Shown here piece after piece: positions 34,655 to 44,400 of a stretch of DNA of 64,000 nt (its first letter is position 1; the number at the start of each line of letters is the position of its first letter). The position numbers and the translations under genes were made by a program. Below the pieces are notes generated by a model. The model ran no database searches, was not told the DNA's origin, and was given only the letters and a program-made list of their open reading frames with translations. The stretch comes from Bradyrhizobium sp. NFR13. Lineage in GTDB: Bacteria > Pseudomonadota > Alphaproteobacteria > Rhizobiales > Xanthobacteraceae. Location of the stretch: NCBI RefSeq assembly GCF_900114605.1, contig NZ_FOTP01000001.1, forward strand, positions 868,001 to 932,000. Reading direction: 5' to 3'.

Positions 34655-36868
34655 TTACGCCGCCGCCTTCTTCGGCGGGAAGCGGCCGTAGAACGTCTCG
34701 CCCTTGGCAGCCATCTCTTCGAGCAGCTTCGGCGGGGTGAAGCGCGAGCCGTATTTGGCTTCAAGCTTGTGGCAGAGCTCGACAAACTTCTTGGTACCCA
34801 TGAAGTCGATATAGCTCAGCGTACCACCGGTGAACGGTGCGAAGCCGAAGCCGAGGATCGAACCGACATCCGCCTCGCGCGGATCGACGATCACATTGTC
34901 CTCGACCGTGCGCGCGGCTTCCACCGCCTGCACCACCAGGAAGCGCTGCTTCAGCTCCTCGATATCGAGCGTGTCGGGATCGACCGGTTTCGGCAGCAGA
35001 GGCGCAATGCCCTTCCACAAGGCCTTCGAACCCTTGCCCTTCGGCGGATATTCGTAAAAGCCCTTGCCGTTCTTGCGGCCAAAGCGTTCCTGCTTCTCCA
35101 CCATCTCGACGATCAGCTTCTTCTGCGCCTGATCGACGGCTTGCGAGCCGAGATCGGCCTCGGTGGCCTTCATGATCTTCAGCACGAGGTCGAGCGCGAT
35201 CTCGTCCGACAGCGACAGCGGCCCGACCGGCATGCCGGCCATCTTGGCGGTGTTCTCGATCATCGCCGGCGGCACGCCTTCGAGCAGCATTTCGAGGCCC
35301 TCGGCCGTGAAACGCAGCACGCAGCGATTGGCGAAGAAGCCACGCGAGTCATTGACGACGATCGGCGTCTTGCCGATGACGCGGATGTAATCCAGCGCGG
35401 TGGCGAGCGCGACATCGCCGGTGTTCTTGCCGACGATGGTTTCCACCAGCATCATCTTCTCGACCGGAGAGAAGAAGTGGATGCCGATGAATTTCGACTG
35501 ATCTGTAAATTCTTCCGCCAGCGAGTTGATCGGCAGCGTCGAAGTGTTCGACGCGATGATCGCGCCTTCCTTCAGCAGCGGCTGCACCTTCTTGTAGATC
35601 TCGGCCTTGACCGCGCGGTCCTCGAACACGGCCTCGATGACGAGGTCGCATTCCCGGATCACTTCAAAATCCGCGGTTGCCGTGATCTTCGACATCAGCG
35701 CGTCGCGATCGGCTTCCTTGGCGCGGCCCTTGGCGATCAGCCCGTCGATCACCGACTGGCAATGCGCACGACCCTTGTCGGCCGCAGCCTGATCACGGTC
35801 GATCAGCACCACATCGATGCCACCCTTCGCCGACACGTAACCAACGCTGGCGCCCATGAAGCCGGCGCCGATGATGGCCAGCTTCTTGACCTTCGTCGGC
35901 GGCACGTTGGTAGGACGACGCGCCCCCTTGTTGAGCTCCTGCATCGACAGGAACAGGCTGCGGATCATCGCCGCCGCTTCTTTGGTCTGCAGGATATGCG
36001 CGAACTGACGGGACTCGACGCGGAGCGCTGCATCCATCGGCAATTGCAGGCCTTCATAGACGCACTGCATGACCGCACGCGCAGCCGGATAGTTGTCGAA
36101 GGTTTCGCGGCGATAGATCGCGTTACCCGCCGGGAACATCATCATGCCCTGCTTGGAATAGACGGGGCCGCCAGGCAGCTTGAAGCCCTTCTCGTCCCAG
36201 GGCGCCACCGGTTTGCCGCCAGCCTTGATCCACTCCTTGGCAGCCGGAATGAGATCTGCTGATGGCACCACCGCGCCGACGATCCCCATCGCCTTCGCCT
36301 TGACGAGATTGATCGCGTCACCCTTCAGCAGCATCTGCATCGTGTCCTGCGGCTGCAGCATGCGCGCGAGGCGCTGCGTGCCACCACCACCGGGGAACAG
36401 GCCGACCTTGATTTCAGGCAGGCCCAGACGCGTCTTCGGGTTTTCCGAAGCAACGCGGTAGTGGCAGGCCAGCGTCAGCTCGAAAGCACCGCCGAGCGCA
36501 AGGCCGTTGATGGCCGCGACCCATGGCTTGCCGGATGTTTCGATCTTGCGCAGCGTCAGCGACAGTTTGCGGCTCTCGTCGAACAGCATCTGCTGCGCGG
36601 CTTCCTCGCCTTTGGCTGCCTTGGTCTCGACGAACACCTTGCCCATGCCTTCCAGCATCGACAGATCGGCACCGGCCGAGAAAGCTTCCTTGCCGGAGGC
36701 GATGACGACGCCCTTCACGGCGGCATCCGCAGTGGTCTGATCGACAATGGCACCGAGTTCCTCGATGGTCGCCACGTCGAGCACGTTCATTGAACGGCCG
36801 GAAATATCCCAGGTGACGAGGGCGATGCCATCGGCGTCGGTCTCAACCTTGAAATTCTTGAAGGTCAT
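34655..36868 (-). CDS. fadJ: fused enoyl-CoA hydratase / 3-hydroxyacyl-CoA dehydrogenase
   Basis: 737-aa bifunctional beta-oxidation subunit. Residues 1-190 are a crotonase domain (GKEAFSAGADLSMLEG and GLALGGAFELTLACHYRVA). From about 330 comes the NAD domain, IIGAGFMGASVGYVSAKGG, followed by dehydrogenase motifs (IEAVFED, SNTSTLPI, GIHFFSPVEKM). It converts enoyl-CoA to 3-ketoacyl-CoA. It follows the thiolase gene by 12 bases in the same operon. It may equally be called fadB; FadJ-like is chosen from length and domain order. Confidence 0.94.
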   Translation of the reverse strand: MTFKNFKVETDADGIALVTWDISGRSMNVLDVATIEELGAIVDQTTADAAVKGVVIASGKEAFSAGADLSMLEGMGKVFVETKAAKGEEAAQQMLFDESRKLSLTLRKIETSGKPWVAAINGLALGGAFELTLACHYRVASENPKTRLGLPEIKVGLFPGGGGTQRLARMLQPQDTMQMLLKGDAINLVKAKAMGIVGAVVPSADLIPAAKEWIKAGGKPVAPWDEKGFKLPGGPVYSKQGMMMFPAGNAIYRRETFDNYPAARAVMQCVYEGLQLPMDAALRVESRQFAHILQTKEAAAMIRSLFLSMQELNKGARRPTNVPPTKVKKLAIIGAGFMGASVGYVSAKGGIDVVLIDRDQAAADKGRAHCQSVIDGLIAKGRAKEADRDALMSKITATADFEVIRECDLVIEAVFEDRAVKAEIYKKVQPLLKEGAIIASNTSTLPINSLAEEFTDQSKFIGIHFFSPVEKMMLVETIVGKNTGDVALATALDYIRVIGKTPIVVNDSRGFFANRCVLRFTAEGLEMLLEGVPPAMIENTAKMAGMPVGPLSLSDEIALDLVLKIMKATEADLGSQAVDQAQKKLIVEMVEKQERFGRKNGKGFYEYPPKGKGSKALWKGIAPLLPKPVDPDTLDIEELKQRFLVVQAVEAARTVEDNVIVDPREADVGSILGFGFAPFTGGTLSYIDFMGTKKFVELCHKLEAKYGSRFTPPKLLEEMAAKGETFYGRFPPKKAAA

Positions 36869-36880
36869 GTTGGCCGCTCC

Positions 36881-38089
36881 TTACACGCGTTCGATGATGG
36901 TGGCGGTGCCCATACCGCCGCCGATGCAGAGGGTGACGAGGGCCGTCGATTTGTTGGTGCGCTCGAGTTCGTCCAGCACGGTGCCGAGGATCATCGCGCC
37001 GGTGGCGCCGAGCGGATGGCCCATGGCGATGGCGCCGCCGCAGACATTGATTTTCTCATTGTCGATCTCGAAAGCCTGGATGAAGCGCAGCACCACCGAG
37101 GCGAAGGCCTCGTTGAGCTCGAACAGATCGATGTCCGACAGCTTCATGCCGGAACGCTCCAGCACCTTCTTGGTGACGTCCACCGGACCGGTGAGCATCA
37201 TCGCCGGCTCGGAGCCGATATTGGCGAAGGCGCGGATTCTTGCGCGCGGCTTCAGGCCGGCCTTCTTGCCGGCCTCGGCACTGCCAAGCAGCACGGCGCC
37301 AGCACCATCGACGATACCCGACGAGTTGCCGGCGTGATGGACGTAGTTGACGCCTTCGATTTCCGGATGCGACTGGATCGCGACGCCGTCGAAACCGCCC
37401 ATCTGCGCCACCGTGGCGAAAGACGGCTGGAGCGCAGCCAGCGACTGCATCGTGGTGGACGGGCGCATATGCTCGTCCTTGGCCAGAATGGTGAGGCCGT
37501 TGATGTCCTTGACCGGAATGACCGAGTTCTTGAAGCGGCCTTCATCCCAGGCCTTGGCAGCGCGCTGCTGGCTCTGCACAGAATATGCATCGACGTCGTC
37601 GCGGGAGAAACCGTATTTGGTTGCGATCAGATCGGCCGAGACGCCCTGCGGCATGAAATAGGCGGGAACGGCGATCGACGGATCGACCGGCCATGCGCCA
37701 CCGGCGGCACCAATGCCGACACGGCTCATGCTCTCGGCACCGCCGCCAATGGTCATTTCGTGCTGGCCAGACATGATCTGCGCCGCGGCAAAGTTCACGG
37801 CGTCGAGACCGGAAGCGCAGAAGCGGTTGATCTGGATGCCCGGCACGTCGTTACCGTAACCGGCCGACAACGCCGCCATGCGTGCGATGTCGCCGCCGGC
37901 CTCGCCGACCGGATCGACCACGCCGAGGATGACGTCATCGATGGTGCCGGGCTTGAGGTTGTTGCGCTCCTTCAGAGCCTTCAGCGGCGCAGTGGCGAGC
38001 GCCAGCGCGGTCACCTCATGCAGCGAGCCATCGGCCTTGCCGCGGCCGCGCGGCGTGCGAACGTGATCGTAGATATATGCCTCGGGCAT
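36881..38089 (-). CDS. fadA: acetyl-CoA acyltransferase (3-ketoacyl-CoA thiolase)
   Basis: 402-aa thiolase. Nucleophile Cys91 in QINRFCASGLDAVNFAA; the second active cysteine, Cys388, is in LCIGGGMGTATIIERV; HPLGATGA carries the catalytic histidine. It releases acetyl-CoA from 3-ketoacyl-CoA. Its partner gene is immediately downstream, and an acyl-CoA dehydrogenase gene is upstream across a palindromic repeat, giving a complete oxidation cycle. Confidence 0.94.
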   Translation of the reverse strand: MPEAYIYDHVRTPRGRGKADGSLHEVTALALATAPLKALKERNNLKPGTIDDVILGVVDPVGEAGGDIARMAALSAGYGNDVPGIQINRFCASGLDAVNFAAAQIMSGQHEMTIGGGAESMSRVGIGAAGGAWPVDPSIAVPAYFMPQGVSADLIATKYGFSRDDVDAYSVQSQQRAAKAWDEGRFKNSVIPVKDINGLTILAKDEHMRPSTTMQSLAALQPSFATVAQMGGFDGVAIQSHPEIEGVNYVHHAGNSSGIVDGAGAVLLGSAEAGKKAGLKPRARIRAFANIGSEPAMMLTGPVDVTKKVLERSGMKLSDIDLFELNEAFASVVLRFIQAFEIDNEKINVCGGAIAMGHPLGATGAMILGTVLDELERTNKSTALVTLCIGGGMGTATIIERV

Positions 38090-38133
38090 GGTGTCTCCCT
38101 CGAGATTAATCGTGCTGTTCGAATTCCGAAGAC

Positions 38134-38259
38134 GCTGTCATCGCCCGGCTTGACCGGGCGATCCAGTAAACACTGGCGCTGGTGAGTTACTACGAACGCC
38201 TCTGTTTACTGGATCCCCGCTCTGCGCGCACCTTCGGTGCGCTAGGCGGGAATGACAGC
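38134..38259. repeat. palindromic intergenic repeat between fad genes
   Basis: Outer arms GCTGTCAT (38134-38141) and ATGACAGC (38252-38259); inner arms ATCCAGTAAACA (38161-38172) and TGTTTACTGGAT (38203-38214), each exact inverted pairs; further hairpins CGCCCGG-CTTGA-CCGGGCG and GCGCACC-TTC-GGTGCGC. A compound element of the kind scattered in this bacterial family. Confidence 0.75.
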
Positions 38260-38284
38260 CTGAGTGTATGGCAACAACAGAGTA

Positions 38285-40075
38285 TCAGAACGCTTCCGCC
38301 GGAAGCTCCATCGTCGTGGCCGCACCCGTCTGGATGCGGGCGAGATGGAGGGCGGTTTCGGGCAACATCCGCTCCATGAAGAAGCGGCCGGTGACCAGCT
38401 TGGTCGTCAGATAGGGCGTCGCGCCATCAGTGGCAATCTTGTCCTGTGCGACCTTGGCCATTTTCGCCCACATGTAAGCGAAGGCCGTGAGACCGAACAG
38501 CTGCATGTAATCGGTTGCGCCCGCGCCGGCATTGTCGGGCTTGGCCATGGCGTTGTTCATCAGCCACATGGTCGCCTGCTGCAGATGACCGAGCGCGTTC
38601 GACAGCGGATCGATATAGGGCTTCATGGCTTCGTTGCCGCCATGCTCCTTGGCAAACGCCGCAACCTCACCAAAGAAGGTCATCGCCGCACGGCCGCCGT
38701 CGCGCGGCAGCTTGCGGCCGACGAGATCGAGCGCCTGAATGCCGTTGGCGCCTTCGTAGATCATGGCAATACGTGCATCGCGCACGAACTGTTCCATGCC
38801 CCATTCGGCGATATAGCCGTGGCCGCCGAACATCTGCTGCGCCGACACCGCATTGGCGAAACCGCCGTCGGTGAGGATGCCCTTCAGTACTGGCGTCATC
38901 AGGCCCATGTGATCGTCGGCGGCCTGGCGCTCCTTCGGATCGTCGGAACGATGCGCAACGTCGCTCTTCAGCGCGGTCCACACCACCATGGCGCGGGCAG
39001 CCTCGTTGAAGGCACGGATGGTCAGCAGCGTGCGGCGCACGTCAGGATGCACCATGATCGAATCCGCCGGCTTGTCCGGCGACTTCGGCCCGGTCAGCGA
39101 GCGGCCCTGCAGGCGGTCCTTCGCATAGGCGACGGCGTTCTGGTAGGCGACTTCGGACTGCGCGAGGCCCTGCACGGCGACGCCGAGACGGGCTTCGTTC
39201 ATCATCACGAACATGCCCTGCATGCCCTTGTTCTCTTCGCCGATCAGCCAGCCGGTGGCGTTGTCGTAATTCATTACGCAGGTGGAATTGCCGTGGATGC
39301 CCATCTTGTGCTCGATGGAGCCGCAGACGACGCCGTTGCGGGCGCCGAGCGAACCGTCGTCATTGACCAGCACCTTCGGCACCACGAACAGCGACACGCC
39401 CTTGATGCCGGCCGGTGCGCCCTCGATGCGGGCGAGCACGAGGTGGATGATGTTGTCGGCCATATCGTGTTCGCCGGCCGAGATGAAGATCTTGGTGCCG
39501 GTGATCTTGTAGCTGCCGTCAGCCTGCGGCGCTGCCTTGGTGCGCAACAAGCCCAGATCCGTGCCACAATGCGGCTCGGTGAGATTCATCGTGCCGGTCC
39601 ATTCGCCGGCGACCATCTTCGGCAGATACTTGGCCTTCTGCTCCGGCTTGCCGTGCACGATCAGCGCCGCGGTCGCGCCCATGGTGAGGCCGCCATACAT
39701 CGAGAACGCCATATTGGCGGAGATCTGGAATTCGGCGACGGTCTGCGACAGCGTCACAGGCAGGCCCTGACCGCCAAACTCCGTCGGCGCCGACAGACCA
39801 AGCCAGCCGCCCTCGGTGACCTGCCTGAAGGCTTCCTTGAAGCCCTTCGGCGTAGTCACGCTGCCATCGTCGTTGCGCTTGCAGCCTTCGAGATCGCCGA
39901 CGCGATTCAGCGGCTGCAGCACTTCTTCGCTGAGCTTGGCAGCTTCGCCCAGAATCGCCTCGCGCACATCCGCCGATGCATCGGCGAAGCCGGGCAGATT
40001 GTTGTAGCGATCGAATTGAAACACATCGTTGAGCAGGAATCCGACGTCTTCGAGCGGGGCTTTGTAGCTGGGCAT
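38285..40075 (-). CDS. acyl-CoA dehydrogenase
   Basis: 596 aa, FAD-dependent. The N-terminal extension (MPSYKAPLEDVGFLLNDVF) and C-terminal extension mark the long DmdC/FadE-like acyl-CoA dehydrogenases (ACDH_C). Core motifs are LTEPHCGTDLGLLRTKA, ITGTKIFISAGEHDMADN and MFGGHGYIAEWGMEQFVRDARIAMIYEGANGIQALDL, the last with the catalytic glutamate region. It performs the first step of fatty-acid oxidation. It is upstream of the thiolase/fadJ-like pair, with a palindromic repeat in between. Confidence 0.93.
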   Translation of the reverse strand: MPSYKAPLEDVGFLLNDVFQFDRYNNLPGFADASADVREAILGEAAKLSEEVLQPLNRVGDLEGCKRNDDGSVTTPKGFKEAFRQVTEGGWLGLSAPTEFGGQGLPVTLSQTVAEFQISANMAFSMYGGLTMGATAALIVHGKPEQKAKYLPKMVAGEWTGTMNLTEPHCGTDLGLLRTKAAPQADGSYKITGTKIFISAGEHDMADNIIHLVLARIEGAPAGIKGVSLFVVPKVLVNDDGSLGARNGVVCGSIEHKMGIHGNSTCVMNYDNATGWLIGEENKGMQGMFVMMNEARLGVAVQGLAQSEVAYQNAVAYAKDRLQGRSLTGPKSPDKPADSIMVHPDVRRTLLTIRAFNEAARAMVVWTALKSDVAHRSDDPKERQAADDHMGLMTPVLKGILTDGGFANAVSAQQMFGGHGYIAEWGMEQFVRDARIAMIYEGANGIQALDLVGRKLPRDGGRAAMTFFGEVAAFAKEHGGNEAMKPYIDPLSNALGHLQQATMWLMNNAMAKPDNAGAGATDYMQLFGLTAFAYMWAKMAKVAQDKIATDGATPYLTTKLVTGRFFMERMLPETALHLARIQTGAATTMELPAEAF

Positions 40076-40172
40076 GGGATTCTCTCGGTTTGAATTCGAT
40101 GAGTGGATGATACGGCGCCGCCGTGTCAGTTTTAAGCGATTGCTATTGGGCTAGAAGCAGACAGAAGGCGGC

Positions 40173-40559
40173 TCATTCCCGCGCCAATTCCTCGCCCATC
40201 AACCGGTGCAACAGGTTGATGGCCTTGAGTGGCCTGACCATCACCTTGAAGTGGGTGATGCGCCCATCGTCGGCGAAGGTGATCATGTCGACGCCATTGA
40301 TTTTGATGCCGTCGATCTCGTTCTCGAATTCGAGCACCGCGCCGTTGTCGCTGCGCCATTCGCCCTTGTAAGCGAAGCCGGGGCCACCCAGCACTTTCTC
40401 TGCAGTCGTCAGATACTTGAACACGATCTCACGGCCACGCTGCGGCGCATGCACGACCGGGCTTTCGAACACGGCGTCGGGATGCAGCAAATCCCACAGC
40501 GCGGCCCGATCATGAGAGCGCATGAAGCCGTACCATCTATCGAGACCGGTCATGCTCAT
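40173..40559 (-). CDS. SnoaL-like/NTF2-fold protein
   Basis: 128 aa, nuclear-transport-factor-2-like fold: LDRWYGFMRSHDRAALWDLLHPDAVFESPVVHAPQRG and ADDGRITHFKVMVRPLKAIN are typical of SnoaL-type polyketide cyclase and ketosteroid isomerase relatives. The true substrate is unknown. The start at ATG 40559 is preceded by GGGAGGGAG. It is divergent from a TetR gene, with a perfect palindrome between, so it is probably repressed by it; a link with the acyl-CoA genes behind it is possible. Confidence 0.82.
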   Translation of the reverse strand: MSMTGLDRWYGFMRSHDRAALWDLLHPDAVFESPVVHAPQRGREIVFKYLTTAEKVLGGPGFAYKGEWRSDNGAVLEFENEIDGIKINGVDMITFADDGRITHFKVMVRPLKAINLLHRLMGEELARE

Positions 40560-40649
40560 CGGCTCTCCCTCCCGCATCGGGCACTGTTCGGCCAGCGCCG
40601 CTCCATACACTTCTGCATGGACGTTAACGCCAGAGCGTGGATTTCGTCA

Positions 40650-40663
40650 ATACACATGTGTAT
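40650..40663. promoter_or_regulatory. 14-bp perfect palindrome, candidate TetR operator
   Basis: ATACACATGTGTAT, 9 bases before the TetR start codon and 90 bases before the divergent SnoaL gene. Position and symmetry fit autoregulation. Confidence 0.65.
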
Positions 40664-40672
40664 GGTCGGGGA

Positions 40673-41224
40673 ATGGATGACCAACTGACCAAGGACCGCC
40701 TGACGCGTTCGGCCTGGCTCGATCACGGGCTGAGGATCCTCGCGCGGCAGGGCGTCGACGCGCTGAAGGTCGGCGCACTGGCGACCGGACTGAACGTCTC
40801 GCGCGGCAGTTTCTATTGGCATTTCAAGGATATATCTGATTTCAGATTACAGCTTCTGCAGCGCTGGCAGGAGCGGACGACCGATCAGGTGATCGAGGGA
40901 ATCGACACGTCGATCGTGGGCGCCGCGCGTCTGACCCACCTGATGAAGCTCGCCTTCAACGAAGATCGCAGCCTGGACCGCGCCATCCGCGCCATGGCCT
41001 CGACCGATGCGGACGTCGCCAAAATGGTCGCCTCGGTGGATGCCAGGCGGGTCGGCTACATGGCGAAATGGCTGATCGAAGCCGGGGTCGAAAGCCAGCG
41101 GGCGCTGCCCCGCGCCGAGTTTCTATACTGGGCCTATATCGGCCAGTCAGCGGTGATGGACCCACGCCACAGCGCCATCACCGAACTGGATGTCGACGAT
41201 TTGAGTGCGCTGTTTACGCGCTGA
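40673..41224 (+). CDS. TetR-family transcriptional regulator
   Basis: 183 aa. The N-terminal helix-turn-helix is clear: RLTRSAWLDHGLRILARQGVDALKVGALATGLNVSRGSFYWHFKD. The C-terminal ligand domain is unassigned; SSxxxx features for known effectors are lacking. Start at ATG 40673 because it follows the palindrome; the longer reading would begin inside the operator. Divergent from the SnoaL-like gene, its likely target. Confidence 0.9.
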   Translation: MDDQLTKDRLTRSAWLDHGLRILARQGVDALKVGALATGLNVSRGSFYWHFKDISDFRLQLLQRWQERTTDQVIEGIDTSIVGAARLTHLMKLAFNEDRSLDRAIRAMASTDADVAKMVASVDARRVGYMAKWLIEAGVESQRALPRAEFLYWAYIGQSAVMDPRHSAITELDVDDLSALFTR

Positions 41225-41451
41225 CGCCAAAGCCAGAGACATCCGATCCTACCTGCAAATCGGCACAAGTGTATCAGCGAGTTAACTTTTAAGGCCGGCC
41301 GAGCCCGATCCTTAACCCGTTATTTACCCTAACCCTGAAAAGTCCGGATCAGAGGCAGACGACCCGCGCACGTTACGATTGTCTTCACAATGGGACGCGC
41401 GGGGGACGCTGCAGGCGCTGGTGGGCGTCAAGCTCGGAACCGGACCAAAGC

Positions 41452-44400
41452 ATGAATTCGCGCGTATCGTGGAGTGTTGACGGGATTGAGCCATCGGTTC
41501 GCGAGCGGGCCGAAGCTGCAGCGCGCCGTGCCGGCATGTCGCTGGGCGACTGGCTGAACTCGACCATCGGCGAAGCTCCCCCGCGCTATAACTCGCCCAA
41601 CGCACGCCCTCGCGACCAGGAACGCCCCCTCACCCCGCGTGCGGCCCTGCCGCAGCGCGACGCGGCCGATGTCGTCGAAATCCACGAGCGGCTCGACGCC
41701 ATTGCCCGGCAGATCGAATTGTTCTCGAAGCCTGCACAACGCAGCAGCGAGCCCGGCGTCGCGCGCCAGCTCAATGATGCGATCTCGCGGCTTGACGCGC
41801 GTTTATCGCAGATCAGCGAGCCCGCATATCGCCCCGCGCCGCCGCAACAGCCGCGCATCGATATGGTCGAGCGTGCCGCCAATCAGGTCTATAGCGCCTC
41901 GCCGCCAATCGATCCGTTCTCGCTGGACTTCGCCATCGCCGAGATCGCCGCCCGTCAGGGCGAACTCGACGGCACGCCGCGGATGGCCCCGCGCAGCGCG
42001 CCGCCAATTGCGCCGTCCTTCGTACAGCCGCCTTATGCGCAGCCCGCCGCGCCGCCGCAGAGCTTCATGCCGGATATGTCTGGTTTGGAACGGCAGCTGT
42101 TCCAGATCACCACAAAGATCGATGCGCTGCAGCGCCCGGACAACAATATCGAGCAGTCGATCGCGGCTTTCCGCGGCGAACTCGCCGACATCCGCAACGT
42201 CATCACCGAAGCGATGCCGCGTCGCGCGATTGAATCAATCGAGAACGAGATCCGCGAGCTTGGCCGCCGCATCGACGACACCCGCCACAGCGGCATCGAT
42301 GGCACCGTGCTGGCCAATCTCGAACGCGCACTCGGCGACATCCACAAGACGCTGACCACGCTGACGCCGGCCGAACAACTCGCCGGCTTCGACGAGGCGA
42401 TCCGCAATCTCGGCGGCAAGATCGACATGATCGTGCGCTCGAGCAACGATCCCGGCACTATGGAACAGCTGCAGGGCGCGGTCGCTGCGCTGCGCGCCAT
42501 CGTGTCCAACGTCGCCTCCAACGAATCGCTCGGCCGTCTCAGCGACGACCTGCAGACGCTGTCGTCGAAGGTCGATCAGCTCGCCCGCGCCGACAACAGC
42601 GATTCCTTTGCCGCGCTCGAGGCGCGCATCATGACGCTGACGACGGCGCTGGAAAATCGCGAACGCCCGGCCGTCATGGCCAGCTCGGATCATCTGGAAA
42701 CCGCATTGCGGGCGCTTTCCGAGCGTCTCGACCATATGCCCGTCGGCAATGACTCGTCGTCGGCCTTCGCGCATCTCGAACAGCGCGTCTCCTATCTGCT
42801 CGAGCGGATGGAGAGCATTACCGATACGCGCGGCAACAATCTCGGCCGCGTCGAGGACGGGCTGCAGGACATCCTGCGCCATCTCGAACGCCAGCAGTCG
42901 GTGTTCGCCGCGCTGGACAATCCCCGCAGCAAGACGCCATCGGTCGATCCCGGCCTGGTCGACACCATCAAGCGCGAACTGTCCGACATGCGCTTCAGCC
43001 AGTCGGAAACCGACCGCCACACGCAGGATTCGCTTGAGGTCGTGCATTCGACGCTCGGCCACGTCGTCGACCGCCTCGCAAGGATCGAGGGCGATCTGCG
43101 CGCGGTCAGCGTCGCGCCTGCCAAGCAATCCGCGCCCGTTGCCACACCCGCTCCGACCCCGCGCCCGGCAACTGCACCGGTCGTTTCGGTGCCGGCTCCG
43201 CCGCGTCCGCAGATGCCCAATCCGGTGAAGCCACAGGCTGCGCCATCGCAGGTCGAAGTGCGTCCGCCGCAGGTTCATTTCGATGCCGCACCGCGCGACT
43301 TCGCCGCGACCGCGATCTCGCACGAACCGACACCGGCTTTCGCGGTGCCGAAGGCCATCAGCGAAATTCTCGATCCACCGCCCGCGCCAAAGCCGGTCGC
43401 ACATTCTGCATCCGCTGCCGAGCGTTCCTCGGCCCGCCCGATGGTTGACCCGGCTTTGCCGCCGGATCATCCGCTGGAGCCCGGCACGCGTCCGCAGGGC
43501 CGCGGCGCATCGCCATCCGAACGCATCGCCGCGTCGGAAGAGGCGATCAGCGAAATCGCCGTCGATACGCCCGAACCGGCCACCGCGTCGAGTTTCATTG
43601 CTGCCGCACGGCGCGCCGCACAGGCTGCCGCCGCAACCGGCAACGACAAGTCCAGGTCCGACAAATCGAAGGCCACCAGACCCGGGCCGCAGCTTGCCGA
43701 TAGCGAAAAGTCATCTTCCACGATCGGCTCGAAGATCCGCTCGCTGCTGGTCGGCGCCAGCGTGATCGTGATCGTGCTCGGCTCGTTCAAGATGGCGATG
43801 ACGCTGCTGGACAGCGGCTCGCCGGCGCCGGTGGCCGAGAATGTTCACACGGCACCGCCGCTGCAGCTGAACGCGCCCGAGCCGGCCGAGGTCCCGACCA
43901 AGCCCGCCGCTCCCGTGCCGGCGGCGCCGTCGATGACATCGCCCACCCCGATCGGCAAGCAGTCGCTGATCGCACCACCCGCTGCCGTCGAGCCTGCACC
44001 ACAGCCGGTGCCGCAGGCTGCGCCCGTGCCATATGTGTCGCCTGACGTGACCGGCAGCATTGCCGCGCCACAGGCCAGCGCCACCGGGCCGGTGTTGCCA
44101 TCGAGCGGCCAGAAGATCACCACGGCCCCGGTCCCTGCCGGCGAGCGCCTGCCCGAGACCATCGGCAGCGCCACGTTGCGCAACGCGGCGCTCAAGGGCG
44201 ACGCCTCGGCAGCGTTCGAAGTCGGCGTCCGCTATGCCGAGGGCAAGGGCGTGGCGCAGAACTACGACGAAGCCGCCAAGTGGTATGACCGCGCGGCACA
44301 GGCCAATGTCGTGCCGGCCATGTTCCGCCTGGGCGCGCTGTTCGAGAAGGGCCTCGGCGCGAAGAAGGATCTCGACGTCGCGCGCCGCTATTACGTGCTC

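Noticed and set aside
34652-36262. 536-aa plus-strand open frame opposite the fadJ-like gene
   Set aside because: Composition (His, Arg, Asp, Gln excess) of an antisense frame in high-GC DNA; the minus frame has full crotonase and dehydrogenase motifs.
38264-40093. 609-aa plus-strand open frame opposite the acyl-CoA dehydrogenase
   Set aside because: Antisense shadow; no motif, and acyl-CoA dehydrogenase motifs are complete on the minus strand.
41312-41326. CtrA-like TTAA-N7-TTTA upstream of the PodJ-like gene
   Set aside because: One arm deviates from TTAA, and AT-rich sequence in the region makes chance matches likely; kept only as a remark.
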